A stretch of 64,000 nucleotides of DNA from Przewalskia tangutica (GCA_029844215.1 CM056736.1:58961562-59025561); one strand, 5' to 3'. Positions 45,520 to 56,464 are shown, counted from the stretch's first letter. Translations and numbers: made by a program. Notes: generated from the letters alone by a model not told the origin.

Positions 45520-45960
45520 TGTCTCCTGTGGAGGGAGTGTTTAAGCTACCATTTCAGTTTTCGAATGTCGCCTTATGAGGCCTTGTAGGGGCGGAAGTGT
45601 AAGTTGCCGGTCGATTGGTTCGATGTTGGCAAAATTCAAATAGTTGGTTCAGGATTGTTCCAGCAGACTGTGGATAGAGTAAAGCTTGTCTAGAAGAGGT
45701 TCTGGCAGCTCAGAGAAATCGTGCGGATAATCGGCGACGACGCTTAGAGTTCAGGTTGACGGTCGGTCTTCTTGAAGGTACCACCCCGGTTTGGGTGTGA
45801 CGAGTTTTGACAGAGGGAACTTAGCCCGAGTTACTTTGGGCCCTTTTTGTGTTCATGTGAAGGATAGGCCAGGTTGCCTATATGTTAGCTTTTGTCGTCC
45901 GACTTAGGAGGCGGTATGTCCGGTCTTTCGTATTGTTATGATCGGGAAAGTATCGGAGAT
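45520..45960 (+). pseudogene. R8 integrase C-terminal remnant
   Basis: The same remnant as in R5. SYHFSFRMSPYEAL (end of the catalytic core) is followed by broken frames matching GWFDVGK, VKLV and a Q-rich helix. GPF-type sequence lies near 45839, and GDPSRVFPFNDD appears near 45955. Frames change at least four times. No other pol domain is present. Confidence 0.75.
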
Positions 45961-46055
45961 CCATCCAGAGTGTTCCCTTTTAATGATGACCACGTTAGAA
46001 ATAGTAACCCCGAGTTTTGGAAACCGCCGACGTCGAACGTGGTAAGAGTTCGAGT

Positions 46056-46196
46056 GTCACGACCTCGTGGATCGCATACGCCCGCACCATTTGTTGGGTC
46101 GTCGGAGCAAGGCTCGCGACAAAGTGACAAAAGTGGTACCATTTGTTGGGTCGCCTGAGAAGGTTAATGCCTCAGGCAAAGTGACAAAGTGGTATC
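46056..46196 (+). repeat. About 140-bp two-unit insert in the R8 internal domain
   Basis: R5 and R6 have a short stretch here. R8 has two diverged direct repeats, each with ACCATTTGTTGGGTCG, then a small inverted repeat, then CAAAGTGACAAA(A)GTGGTA. The second unit's inverted repeat is GCCTGAG/CTCAGGC. The repeated end resembles an LTR-terminus plus PBS junction (GTGACAAAAGTGGTATC). Confidence 0.6.
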
Positions 46197-46450
46197 TACG
46201 ACGAGTAAAGAGAGAAGCGAGCATGTATGGCGCATAGATGTGATCATTTCTTTTGTAAAGAGAAGGTGCGAAGAAGTATATTTTAGACCCCGGTGAGGAC
46301 TGTTGTGTGGTGATGATTAGAGGTGTTTCCTCGTGGACTTTGATGTAAGTATTTACGCAGGTGCTTCTGTGGCCAGCTGTGGCAGGATTGTTCTCGTAAG
46401 TATAGTAGTGAAGACTATACTGGCGCGCGTTTGTTTTGAGACTTAGAAGG

Positions 46451-46481
46451 AACATTCGGACGAATGTTTCTACGAGGAGAA
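46451..46481 (+). other. R8 pre-PPT hairpin and degraded polypurine tract
   Basis: AACATTCGGACGAATGTT (loop one base shorter) is followed by TACGAGGAGAA, a weaker purine tract than in R5. Confidence 0.75.
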
Positions 46482-49400
46482 TGTTATACCCCGTATTTTC
46501 AGAGTATGTACGTAAGGACGTACGTAGAAAATTTGAAACTTGTACTAAGGCTTGGCCGAATTAATTTTGTTCACAACACCCGTTTAGAGTCGTTTTTCGA
46601 CGAAACGTTTTAACAGCTTTCGGAGGGGAATTTCCGGCTATGTCATTTTTAATTTTTGCGGATTTTTACGAGAGACGAAACGGGTTTGACCAAAGAGAGG
46701 TGACACTTGTCACCCTCAAGTTGAGTGACGGGCGGTAGCTTGGCGAAAGGTGCATTAGTTGGTAGGATATTTTTGTGTGTTGATTGATAAGTGGGACCCA
46801 CACACACTTGTCTAAATCTTGGCCCTACACTTGCCTTGCACTTGGCATGATCTTGGCCATTGGTTGGCCTTCACTTGACCTATAAATACCCACCCCTTTG
46901 GAAGACAAATTCATCCACAAATTTGCCTAAGTCTTGAAAGCTCTCCTTCTCCTCCCCTTTGTGTTGAGTTCGCCCAAGAGGCCTCCCTCTCCTAGAGGCC
47001 TTGGCCGAGGGTTACACTCCCCCCTCCTAGTGGTGCTAGCCTGGGTACCCTCCCCTAGCCTAGTTGCTTTCAGATAATACCCCTTTTGTGGTATAGAAAT
47101 ACTCCCAAGTATTGTTATAATGCCCAAATACCTTAGCCAGATACCTTGTAGTATTCTAAGGTTATACCTATACGAAAAGCCCAGAAATACTATTATACTT
47201 CCGTCTGTCACCAAACCAAAACCCTAAGGAAAATCTCCATGGTTTGTTGGAGTAGTATGTAGAAGTTGGTTAGAACTTCTAAGGGTAGTTTGGAGCGGGT
47301 TGGAGCGCGCGGAGTTGGAGCTAAACGATTGCCCAGGATCGACTTTAACTAGGATAATTATGGGCTTATCGAGGTAATTATCTTGTCCCTCTATTGTAAT
47401 TGGAAATTACATATTGTTAGAATATATAGTTGAAGTATACTATATATAGTATCGAACGTAGTTATCGCAATGTCTTTTGACTTAAGCCCGAATAATACTT
47501 ACGCAATGTCTTCGACTTAAGCTGAATTTAAAGAAGAATATCGAATCGAATCGTAATTACATAGGATCAGACATGAGACTTGTGTAGTAATGTGGAGTAG
47601 AATTGTCCCCGTTCGGGTTAGATGTATGAACCCCTCGTTGGCTTGATAGCCTACCCGATAGAGAGAGAGATTTACGCGGTTGCGGGAGAGTCGCGAATTT
47701 TTGTAGAATGTTCTCACGGCGGATCTAAATGTTAATGAGCGCTGTGGCCTTATAGGTTGAAGTACGCGTGTGGCGCGATCTACTGGCTTAAAGGAGTAGC
47801 CGAGGTTGGAAGTACTTGAGCGCTTTTGCTATTAGTCGATACTCGTCGCGAGGTATGTGAACCTCTTCCTATCTCTTCTAGCATGATATGTGTGAACTAT
47901 GTAGTACGGTGAGCGACGTGTGCTAAACGTATTTGATTGGTTTAAAACATAAAGTGTTATAACGGCTTTATGGGAAGTTGGTTATAACAGCTTTATGTTG
48001 GTAAGAAAATACTTGTGGTCTTTAAAAGGTAACTGATTTGAACTATAACTGGCTTGTTATGTGTTAATAAAGAACTTGAAGTATTTCAAAAGATTTTTGA
48101 ATCATTTTGAAAGAAGAAGTAATACTTGATTTTTTTGACAAACCTAAGAGTTATACTAGCTTTATGGGAAGTTAGGTATAACGGCTTAAGAATGTTTTAC
48201 TGATTTCGGAAATCAGAATGTGTATCGACAAACCACTGCAGCGTTAATAAAGGAAATGTTTTGACTAATTAAGTATTATTAAAACCAGTAGAAACTTCCA
48301 TCTGCATAGAAGCTAAGATAAGACAAAATGATATTTCCTAGATCACTACACAGTAATAAGATTGTTATAAACAAGAATATCCTACTCACATATAAGACTT
48401 ATGTTTCTCAGATTGTTTAAAAGAGAATTATATTCTTAAATGAATAAGACTATGAACTACGAAACCTTTCTAAAATAAGAAACGTGAACATTTGAAATTA
48501 GGCAAACTTGGACGTTTGGAAAATAATGTTGTTACTTGATTTTACAAAGGTAAGTGTTTTGGTTTATTTAAAAAAGACAGTCACTCTATTTTATACTACG
48601 GGTATTGTGTGACTTATGTGAAAGCAACGGATCTTTTAAAAGATTTAATGTATGAAGTACTTTAGGGGTAGATACCCGAACTTGTTAGCTTAAAGTACCT
48701 TGTGTGTATAACTTGATTGTGTTGGTTTGTGATAGCCTTGTAATACTTTCTTGTTGATTGATAAGTAAACATGTTAGGATGCTACGTGTGTTAGTATCTT
48801 GTGTGATCGTGATGTAAGGGGGTCATTCTTGTTGGCTTACGTTGTTAAACGTTAAGCCCGTTATCGTTATTGTATCACATACCCTTTGACTTATTATACC
48901 GAGGGCTTGCCATCCTCGACGCGGTCTATACGGCTATGCAAATCCTTGTGACTACGCGGAGCGCGGTAGCTCCAGGATTGATCATTCCGGTGTTTAGCCC
49001 GACGCGGGGATTCCTTATGCGTCCGCTGAGACTATGCGGTCTTTTGAGACTATGCGGCTGCGGAGCCTAGGCGGATACCGAGGGTTAGCCGCCGACGCGG
49101 TATACCTCAAAGCGGCAGGACCATGATTCGAGGAATACCTCACGCGGTCCGTGGGTGACCTATGCGCGAGTCGCGAGTTCGAGTGGATAGACGCGACATT
49201 GATATTGCGGGCGAGTGGCCGCCTTCGATCATGTGGTGCGGTCTAGAAAGACCTCGGATACGCTTTGTGGTATTTTTGGTACCGTGGTCTTAGTAGTCGG
49301 CTATGCCTTCGCATTGCCCCGCACGCTTTTATTGTGATAACTTTGGCGTGAGTCCCCGACTTGACATACGATCGCTTATTTATCAGGAATCGTAGTTTGG

Positions 49401-49882
49401 TTATCATACATGTCTCCCGCTTTATATAGACTACTATGATTTCATTTACGATTTATTTTCGCCACATACTTGGTACTGTTGATCGACTTCTCGGCCGCGT
49501 CACGCCGCAGTAAAGGTACACCGCCGTTGATCCTCGCTCTAGGGTCACGCTCATTCGTTGGGAAAGCTCCGTTTCTCGGAGGCTTATCTCGTATAGTCCT
49601 GTCGTTGTAGGTATTTACATTCGTGGTATGGCGGGCCCCGTCCCGCCATTGTTGTCGTATCATTTCGCAGGTGTCTGTAGTTTGGCGCAAGTGGTTGTAA
49701 AAAGGATTAAACTGTTCATTTGTAGGAGTTGTTATTTATATATATGCCGAAAGGCAAGTTTTCCTCGACATCGCTTTGTACTTCATTTGTTTCATGTATG
49801 TGTTTTATGTTCCTGATTACTCGATGTTGTATCACCAGTGGTACCCGGTAAGGCACGATCACGCCCGCATTCGGTCGTGACA
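46482..49882 (+). mobile_element. R8 3' LTR
   Basis: 3401 bases, TATA box at 46881-46888. The element (40571-49882) is flanked by ACTAT at 40566-40570 and 49883-49887. A stem ATGGCGGG/CCCGCCAT stands at about 49628-49650. Confidence 0.95.
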
Positions 49883-50333
49883 ACTATGATTTCATTTACG
49901 ATTTTTGGGCCACATACTTGGTACTGTTATCGACCTCCTTCGGGCTGCGTTCATGCCGCAGTAGAGGTACACCGATTGTTGATCCTCGCCATGTGGTCAT
50001 TCAGCGTTGGGAAGCTCCGTTCTCCGAGGATTATCTTAGGTATAATCGCTGCCGTAGTACTTACATTCGTGGTATGGCGCGCCCCTGTCCCGCCATTGTT
50101 GTTATCATTCTTAAGTGCAGAGTAATCTTGTTGTGGCGAGTTTGTAAAAGGGATGTAACTGTTCGGATTCATGTTTTTATATATATGCCGAAAGGCAACT
50201 TTTCTTCAGATAAACTGTTTCTCATTCATATTATTTTATGTCTTGTTTTATATTCCGCTGATTACTCTGATGTTGTATCACTAGGGTGCCCGGGGTAAGG
50301 CACCAGTCACGGGCCCGGGTTCGGGTCGTGACA
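49883..50333 (+). mobile_element. R5 3' LTR, piece 2
   Basis: This resumes with ACTATGATTTCATTTACG and ends GGGTTCGGGTCGTGACA at 50333. R5 as a whole is flanked by CTAG/ACTAG at 18603-18607 and 50333-50337. Its stem near 50073 reads ATGGCGCGCCCCTGTCCCGCCAT. Confidence 0.92.
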
Positions 50334-50834
50334 CTAGTGTAGTATAAAAAACACATTGGAGGGCTTAGATTAAAACACTTGTGGGCTAGGATGAAGGACA
50401 ATTAATGTTAAGCCAAGTGGACAAGTTGACAAGTCAACAATCTCAAGCTTGCAAGACTTGATCTTTTACCATGGTCAATGACCATTTTAGCCTTGCAATA
50501 AATCGTCCAAGATTAAGTGGTGGAGGTGCCACGTGTCGCCCTCTCATTCGTCCATAAAATTCTGTAACCCTCGTGGGCCCCACAAAACGTAAAATTCCTC
50601 GGGTGGGCCCCACATGACCAAATCCGTAAAAATAAATTTCCATAATGTTAATAAGTTCCATACTCCTCAAATAATGCATTTTGAGAATTCAATTCTCAAC
50701 AACGAACATTTTTCCTTTCCGACGTTCGGAAGATTTTCCGTCGGAAAAACAATTCTTCCTTTCGTACTAATTTCCAAGTCTTGATTCCTTACGTACATTC
50801 TCTTATACATGTCCTGGACGTACGGGGTGTAACA
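50334..50834 (-). mobile_element. R2 5' LTR, piece 4 (LTR start)
   Basis: This matches window bases 1916-2416 and ends (plus strand) GGGGTGTAACA, i.e. the LTR starts TGTTACACCCCGTACG on the minus strand. No PPT follows, so it is the outer end of R2. The next bases, TCGTG, belong to R1. Confidence 0.92.
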
Positions 50835-50842
50835 TCGTGACA
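50835..50842 (+). mobile_element. R1 5' LTR terminus
   Basis: Only TCGTGACA of the R1 5' LTR remains inside the window, immediately before its PBS. The rest should lie beyond base 1, on the far side of R2. Confidence 0.7.
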
Positions 50843-50845
50843 GAA

Positions 50846-50857
50846 TGGTATCAGAGC
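50846..50857 (+). other. R1 primer-binding site
   Basis: TGGTATCAGAGC, intact. Confidence 0.9.
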
Positions 50858-50900
50858 AGTTAGTCCTCGGAATATCTACTGACCGTGTCTAGTAGAGTCT

Positions 50901-50936
50901 TGATTATCGGTGTGTTGCGCGCCACACCCATAAACA
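50901..50936 (+). other. R1 leader hairpin with a GCGCGC loop
   Basis: TGATTATCGGTGTG (50901-50914) pairs with CACACCCATAAACA (50923-50936), two mismatches, around the loop TTGCGCGC. The palindrome differs from the GTGCAC of R3, R6 and R10 but is still self-complementary. Confidence 0.75.
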
Positions 50937-51047
50937 TGAGGCTACAGGACATTTAGGATTTGGTTTCTATTCTTCTCACTCTGAGATCGTGCCATAGACC
51001 TGTGTTATTAAGATAATCTCTCTCTGACGTATTATTATGTTACAGCT

Positions 51048-51905
51048 ATGCCTCCAAGGAAGGCAACAGTTGCCCAGAAGGGCAAATCAGTAGCGGGAGC
51101 TACTAGTTAGACTCAGAGAGTTGATAGGGCTCATGCCCACTCTATACCGAATATTGTACCGCAGTCGGCAAGTTCTTCTGCACCGGTTTTTAAGGCACCA
51201 GCACCTGAGCCTCTAGCTCCTCATTTAGGGGAAGATTATAGGGCCATTAGGGAAGCAGTTATTTTATTGACCAGGCTAGCGGTGATGCAGTTTCATCAGC
51301 AGGAGGTTATTCGGCCAGTACAGACATGTGTACAAAGGGTAGAGGTCCAACGCGGAAATCAGCGTAAGAGGGCTAGACCGGTTGGTTATCCCGGTGAGTT
51401 TTTGGGCGAGCAGTCTCAGCAGCGGGTGAGGTATTCATCCCATCCTACATTGAACATACCCCCACAGTTCGTAGGCATGAGATTGGACCACACGAGGTAT
51501 TTAGGAGCCGGTCGGAGCTCCAGGGTTCCAGGATTTCAGATGAGCAGTGGATCTGCTCAGTCGAGACCACCCTTGCCTTAGTGTTTCCGATGTGGTAGGT
51601 CCTATTTTGGGAAGTGTCGTTCTGCTCCGGGAGCCTGTTATCATTGCGGCCGTCAGGTTTATTTGAGGAGGGAGTGTCCGTATAGAGATGACACGGGTAG
51701 TATGACTCAGCCTATAGGATCAGTTGCTGAATCGACATATTCTACAATTGTGCGCCCCACAGGGCGGGGTATTCAGATGTCAACTAGTCGTGGTAGAGGT
51801 CGTGGTGGAGTTTATATTTCTGGCGGTCCTTCGAACCGCATAGATGTTGTGACTACCAGGCAGGATCAAGAGGCATCATCGATTGGGGTTACATGTATAT
51901 TTTGA
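51048..51905 (+). pseudogene. gag: R1 gag, in one frame with two stop codons, capsid missing
   Basis: It runs 285 codons in a single frame from MPPRKATVAQKGKS to IGVTCIF, broken only by TAG at 51108-51110 and 51579-51581. The paralogue R2 has glutamine at the first (GATSQTQ), and the second precedes a cysteine where PQC is expected. The first knuckle reads CFRCGRSYFGKC and the second CYHCGRQVYLRREC, each with tyrosine where histidine should bind zinc. Residues 1-110 are the N-terminal part, 111-178 a basic linker, 179-230 the knuckles, and the rest a Gly/Arg tail. No capsid domain is present, as in R2. An acceptor-like TTACAG stands two bases before the ATG. Confidence 0.9.
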
Positions 51906-52732
51906 TCCTTTTTGAGTCATACATACATTGATAGACTCAGATTCCGCCCTAGCGTATATTTTCCCCTTATTTCTAGTAGAATGTGAATTGATAGGACCCT
52001 CAGAGGTAGAAATATTTTTGCTTAGTAATGTGCAGAGTCAAGGATGTTGACAAGAATGATAAAGTGAATGAAACTATAGTTGTGTAGGGTTCACAAGGTG
52101 TAATTACCCCATGACAGTGTAAAGACCGATAGTAGAGGATGTACAGTAGGAATACTTCGGCCAAGGTGGCGAACCTCTAGTTAGCGGAAATATAGCGTGA
52201 GAAATACTTTGAGATAAGAAAGAGATTTATTTTAGACCATGACTGAGAGTTAGTTGTGATGATACACACACCTTAGATTCAGTATCATTTTCCATAAGTG
52301 TTCGTGATTTAGATACTACTAGTATAAGAGTATACACCGGTTAGTAAACAAAGCTAGGTAGACAATAAGATCATTCACCAACCAGTAGTTTGACTAATGT
52401 GAGGACATATAAGAGAAGTTAACACGAGGGGACACATCAGTTAGTTGAGTGGGAGTCCGACTGAAGGATTTAGGTAGTGATAGCCCTATGACTTAAAATA
52501 CGACAGGGTCATCCCTAGTACGAAAAGTGAAAAGGAACGTCAAAAGATCCCATTTTTTAAAGGACTGCAACCTTCGAGTATTGTGCGAAGGGACCACAGA
52601 TGGAAGGTCCATTAGTGTATATACATATGATATATTGTGGTCGTGTGTGGCATCATTGGTTTTGTGGAGTATTGGTTGATAGGCATAGTAAGGAGACTAT
52701 GCCAAAGTTTGTATAGCTTGAGACCGACTATG
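51906..52732 (+). other. R1 internal non-coding 3' region
   Basis: Between gag and the pre-PPT hairpin. It has homology to the matching R2 region (2453-3318, opposite strand). I see no integrase or reverse transcriptase motif. Confidence 0.65.
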
Positions 52733-52766
52733 AACATTCGGGACGAATGTTTCTAAGGGGGAAGGA
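52733..52766 (+). other. R1 pre-PPT hairpin and polypurine tract
   Basis: AACATTCGGGACGAATGTT at 52733-52751, then AAGGGGGAAGGA directly before TGTTACACTCC. Confidence 0.9.
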
Positions 52767-53744
52767 TGTTACACTCCATAATACCAGGACTACTAATTGA
52801 GAACGTGATTAAGGGTTTAAGATTTTAATTTTGGAAGGAAAGAATTATTACATCTTCTTAAGGGAAATTTCAGAAAAATGTGACGACGAAAAATTATTAA
52901 CTTGGAGTTTAATACTTCTAATTGGATTTGTGGGATTAGTATTGGATTACAGAGAATTGGAATTGATAATATGGGGTCCACCGAAAATTTCACAATTTTG
53001 GGGGGAGGTTTGAAAATTATAATATTTTGGACCAATAAGGGGGTGACACGTGTCACCCTTTCACTTGTCTTGCAAGACCTTGACTTGGATTAGATATTTT
53101 GAATACAAGTGGACAAGTGGGTCCCACTCCACTTGTCTTGCTACACTTGGCATATATATTTACATATATCTAGAGAGCTTGGCAAGACTTAGCCACATTT
53201 TCATTACAATATATCTCTCCCTCCCTTGTGAGCTCTCGGCCTTAGTGGCTTTTCAAGAGCAAAAATCCTTAATCTTCCTAGCTTAATTCACTAATACAAG
53301 ATCAAGAACCCTAACCAAGTGTTAAGCCAAGATAACACACCAAAAATCTTCTTTGGGCCGAGAATGAGGGTGAAACCCTAGGCTTGTTCGTCGACTTTTT
53401 AGAAGCGAAATGTGAAGTGAAGTTGGTTATAAGCTTGTGGTGGATGCGTATATGTGATTGTAACTTGAAGAAGTGGAGCGAAACGAAAACTGCGGGCCAA
53501 TCTTTAGTGGACTGCCTTGGACAACTTTTTGGATATTTTTGCGTAAGAACTCTTTTTCCTCTTGAAGTAATTAATTATTATATGTTATTATGGTTAGTAG
53601 ATGAGCATGTGTTAAAAATAATGAAGATTAAAAAGTGTTTGAGCCATTATTGGGAGTTGAGGCCGAAGGTAGCAATTTTTGGCGACATTGGATTCGTTGG
53701 TTATTGTTGTTGTTATTTACACTTGTATGATAACTCAAATAAAG
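52767..53744 (+). mobile_element. R1 3' LTR, truncated by R9
   Basis: Starts TGTTACACTCCATAATACC. It carries the perfect palindrome GGGTGACACGTGTCACCC at 53041-53058 and a TATA-like CATATATATTTACA at about 53151. Near 53727-53773 TGTATGATAACTCAAATA occurs twice, and from there the sequence reads as a minus-strand R9 LTR. About 1 kb of this LTR is seen. It is diverged from R2, so R1 is older or from another subfamily. Confidence 0.75.
53041..53058. promoter_or_regulatory. Perfect G-box palindrome in the R1 LTR
   Basis: GGGTGACACGTGTCACCC is an 18-base perfect inverted repeat centred on CACGTG, about 95 bases upstream of the TATA-like box. It is the cleanest example of the palindrome found in all the LTRs. 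Confidence 0.65.
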
Positions 53745-56345
53745 CTGGAGACATGTATGATAACTCAAATAACAGTACACAGTGTCTTACTAACAATGAG
53801 AGTAAACAAGAGTATACTTTACTGCATAAAAATAGGAGGCTCGTGATCAAAGTAGGGCCACCCGCCCGTAGTATCATTAAGCAATCCTACTCCTGGGACT
53901 ATTTCACCCGCATAGGCCGTATGGGCCCGCATGAGGTAATTTCCTCGCATAGACTGTATCTTCCCGCATAGGTCGTAACCCGCATGAGGTAATCTCCTCG
54001 CATAGGACTGGTCCGCCCCGTATAGGACTAATTCACCCGCATAAGCCCTACGGACTCGCATGAGGTATTCCTAGCATCATGGGTAGCAAATCCACGGAAT
54101 ATGCAAATGCCACAAACCCTGGGAATGACCCCGTAATGAACATTATAACACTAGCACAACCGACTATCCTACATAACATAAGCACTACCAGCTTATCATA
54201 TATAACATAAGCACTACCGGCTTATCATACATAACATAAGCACTACCAGTTTATCATATATAACATAAGCACTACCGGCTTATCATACATAACATAAGCA
54301 AGTTAAGAAATCCCCTAACTTCTTATTAGCCTTGTTCATATACACTCTCATTTTAGTTTACTTAAGGCACTAACATGTCATTATAAAATCCGGGAATTTA
54401 ACCCAAAATACTACGTACTTCTAATCTTTTAAAATGACTATTTTTCATATAAAACTTCCAAGATACTAATAACCGTAGTATAAAGTCATATCTACTTTTC
54501 AAAACAAGTCACAATACCTTTTAGAACTACATTTAAAGACTTCTAAATCAAGTGACTTTTTACTTTAAAACTTTAAGCAATTGATGCCTTCAAATCAATT
54601 TTCATTTCTTCCTTTCAAGTCATTTTATCTTAATTTACATTTCTAGAGTAAACCATTCTTTTAACTTTTCATAAAGCTATTATAACCAACTTCCCATAAA
54701 GCCGTTATACTAACTTTATACTTTAGATACTTACATTCTTCTTTATAACCAAGAGACTTAAACTTTCCAAAAACCAAGTATCATATACTTTCAAAAATAC
54801 TTCAAGTCTCTTATCTTTAGAAACTAAGATATCCTTAATCTTTAAAACAAGTGAGTTAATTTCATAACTCAACCAACTTGGACATTCTTAAAACCAGTCA
54901 AGGATATCAAATGAAACTAGATTCATCAAAATCTCGTACGTCTACCGTACTATATATTTACAACTACTCATGCTCAAGAGATAGGAAAGTTCCACATACC
55001 TCTTCAGTTCAATCCACTTGCTAAGTCCAATATGCCGTACGTATTATGTCAACCTATAATGACCATAATACGTCTATTAACTTCTAACTTCAAACGTAGA
55101 ATATTCTAAGTGCAAAGTCACTAAATTCTACGGAAAATCGGACAGCACTTCCTTTGTTTCTACATACTTTTCCACCTTTTTCAAGGCCCAAATTCAATAA
55201 CCAAACATGCCACATTTAAGTCTCAACAATGTAGTTAACAATAGGGGATTACACGCCTAACAAGACGTGTAAAATTCTGCCCCACAATTGATACTAAGCA
55301 ATTCAATAACCAATGCCATTTTCGGCCATAAAGTACCACAATGCAAGGTCTTATCCAATTCCTTTTTCAATCCAAGTTGTTTAGTCTAACATGTTATAAA
55401 GCCGCAATCGATTATAACAACTACAATCTTCAAGTAGATAACATGCGACGATTCTAATTACCGACCAATTTGTATTTCAATCTCAAATGGCTAACAATGT
55501 CATTTCGGATTTAGGCTTCCAATATCCATAACACTTATCAATCTTCAATACATAAACTTCATGCTAGTTAAAATGTAAGGCTACAACAATATGTAATCTT
55601 ATAACACCTAAGAGAACAAGATTGTTACCTTGACGAGCCTTAATCCAACTTCAAGATCTGAAGTCGCTCCCTAGCAACTTAGAGCCTCTCCTTGACACTC
55701 CAATCTGCCACTTGAAGCCCTTATAAGATCACCAACAACTTTCCTTCAATTTCCAATCCAAACCTATGAAAGCGACTTAGGTTTTCACCTTGCGACTAAT
55801 GCAAAATGACACTTTTCCGGGATCTTTCTATTGAGATACTCTTACAATACCCTTAGGAACCTTGGTTTAAAGTATTGGGATCATTGAACCACAAACGAAA
55901 AAATTTCTCTTCTTGAAAGTGCCAAACCCGAGAGCTCCCTTGCAAGGTCTCAAAGTTTTTCAAATTTCTCTAAGTGTTAAGGCCTTGTCTTGCACTATGG
56001 ATGAATATATAACTAAATGGAGGGTTAAGATTAGAACACTTTTGAGGTTTGGATGAATTTCATTAAAAGATCAAGCCAAGTGGCCCTTTTGACTTAGTCA
56101 ATAATATCAAGCTCAAGCCTAGCAAGACTTGATCATCTTTTCATTGGTCAAATGAACATCCTATCCTTGGTCCATTCGACCATGACCATCCAAGGGGGGT
56201 GACACGTGTCGCCCTCCCATTTGTCTCAATATTTCGCTTCCCGACATTTCCATAATTCTGATAAATTTTTACTAGTCTCAAATCTTGACGTCTTGAGTTC
56301 TTACGTGCATTTTATAAACATGTCCTGGAATTACGGGGTGTAACA
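53745..56345 (-). mobile_element. R9 3' LTR, truncated at its far end
   Basis: On the minus strand it starts TGTTACACCCCGTAATTCCAG at 56345 after a PPT. It is a diverged relative of the R2 LTR. Its outer end (the LTR 3' terminus) is missing; the sequence fades at about 53745. A 29-bp tandem array lies at 54173-54305, CG-rich CCCGCATGAGGTAAT-type repeats at 53905-54070, and a G-box palindrome at 56197-56214 (GGGTGACACGTGTCGCCC). No gene is present. Confidence 0.8.
54173..54305. repeat. 29-bp tandem repeat, four copies, in the R9 LTR
   Basis: AGCACTACC recurs at 54181, 54210, 54239 and 54268. The following two bases alternate AG, GG, AG, GG, and the units also alternate TATA/TACA. This suggests that a two-unit (58-bp) block was duplicated. 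Confidence 0.95.
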
Positions 56346-56464
56346 TTCTTCCCCCCTTAGAAACATTCATCCCCGAATGTTCTTTCGGAGTTCCATCTTA
56401 AACAGATATTGGCATAGTCCCTTGACTACACCCAACATAATCACCCTTGTCACACCTGACCATC
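56346..56464 (-). mobile_element. R9 polypurine tract and start of its internal domain
   Basis: Minus-strand AAGGGGGGAAGAA abuts the LTR. A decayed pre-PPT hairpin (AACATTCA/CGAATGTT) lies at 56362-56381. After about 100 bases the R10 LTR begins, and the rest of R9 should lie beyond the window end. Confidence 0.75.

Noticed and set aside
53384..53971. A 195-codon open frame, one of the two longest in the window
   Set aside because: It crosses the junction between the R1 LTR (plus) and the R9 LTR (minus), has no recognisable motif and lies in LTR sequence. I take it as chance.
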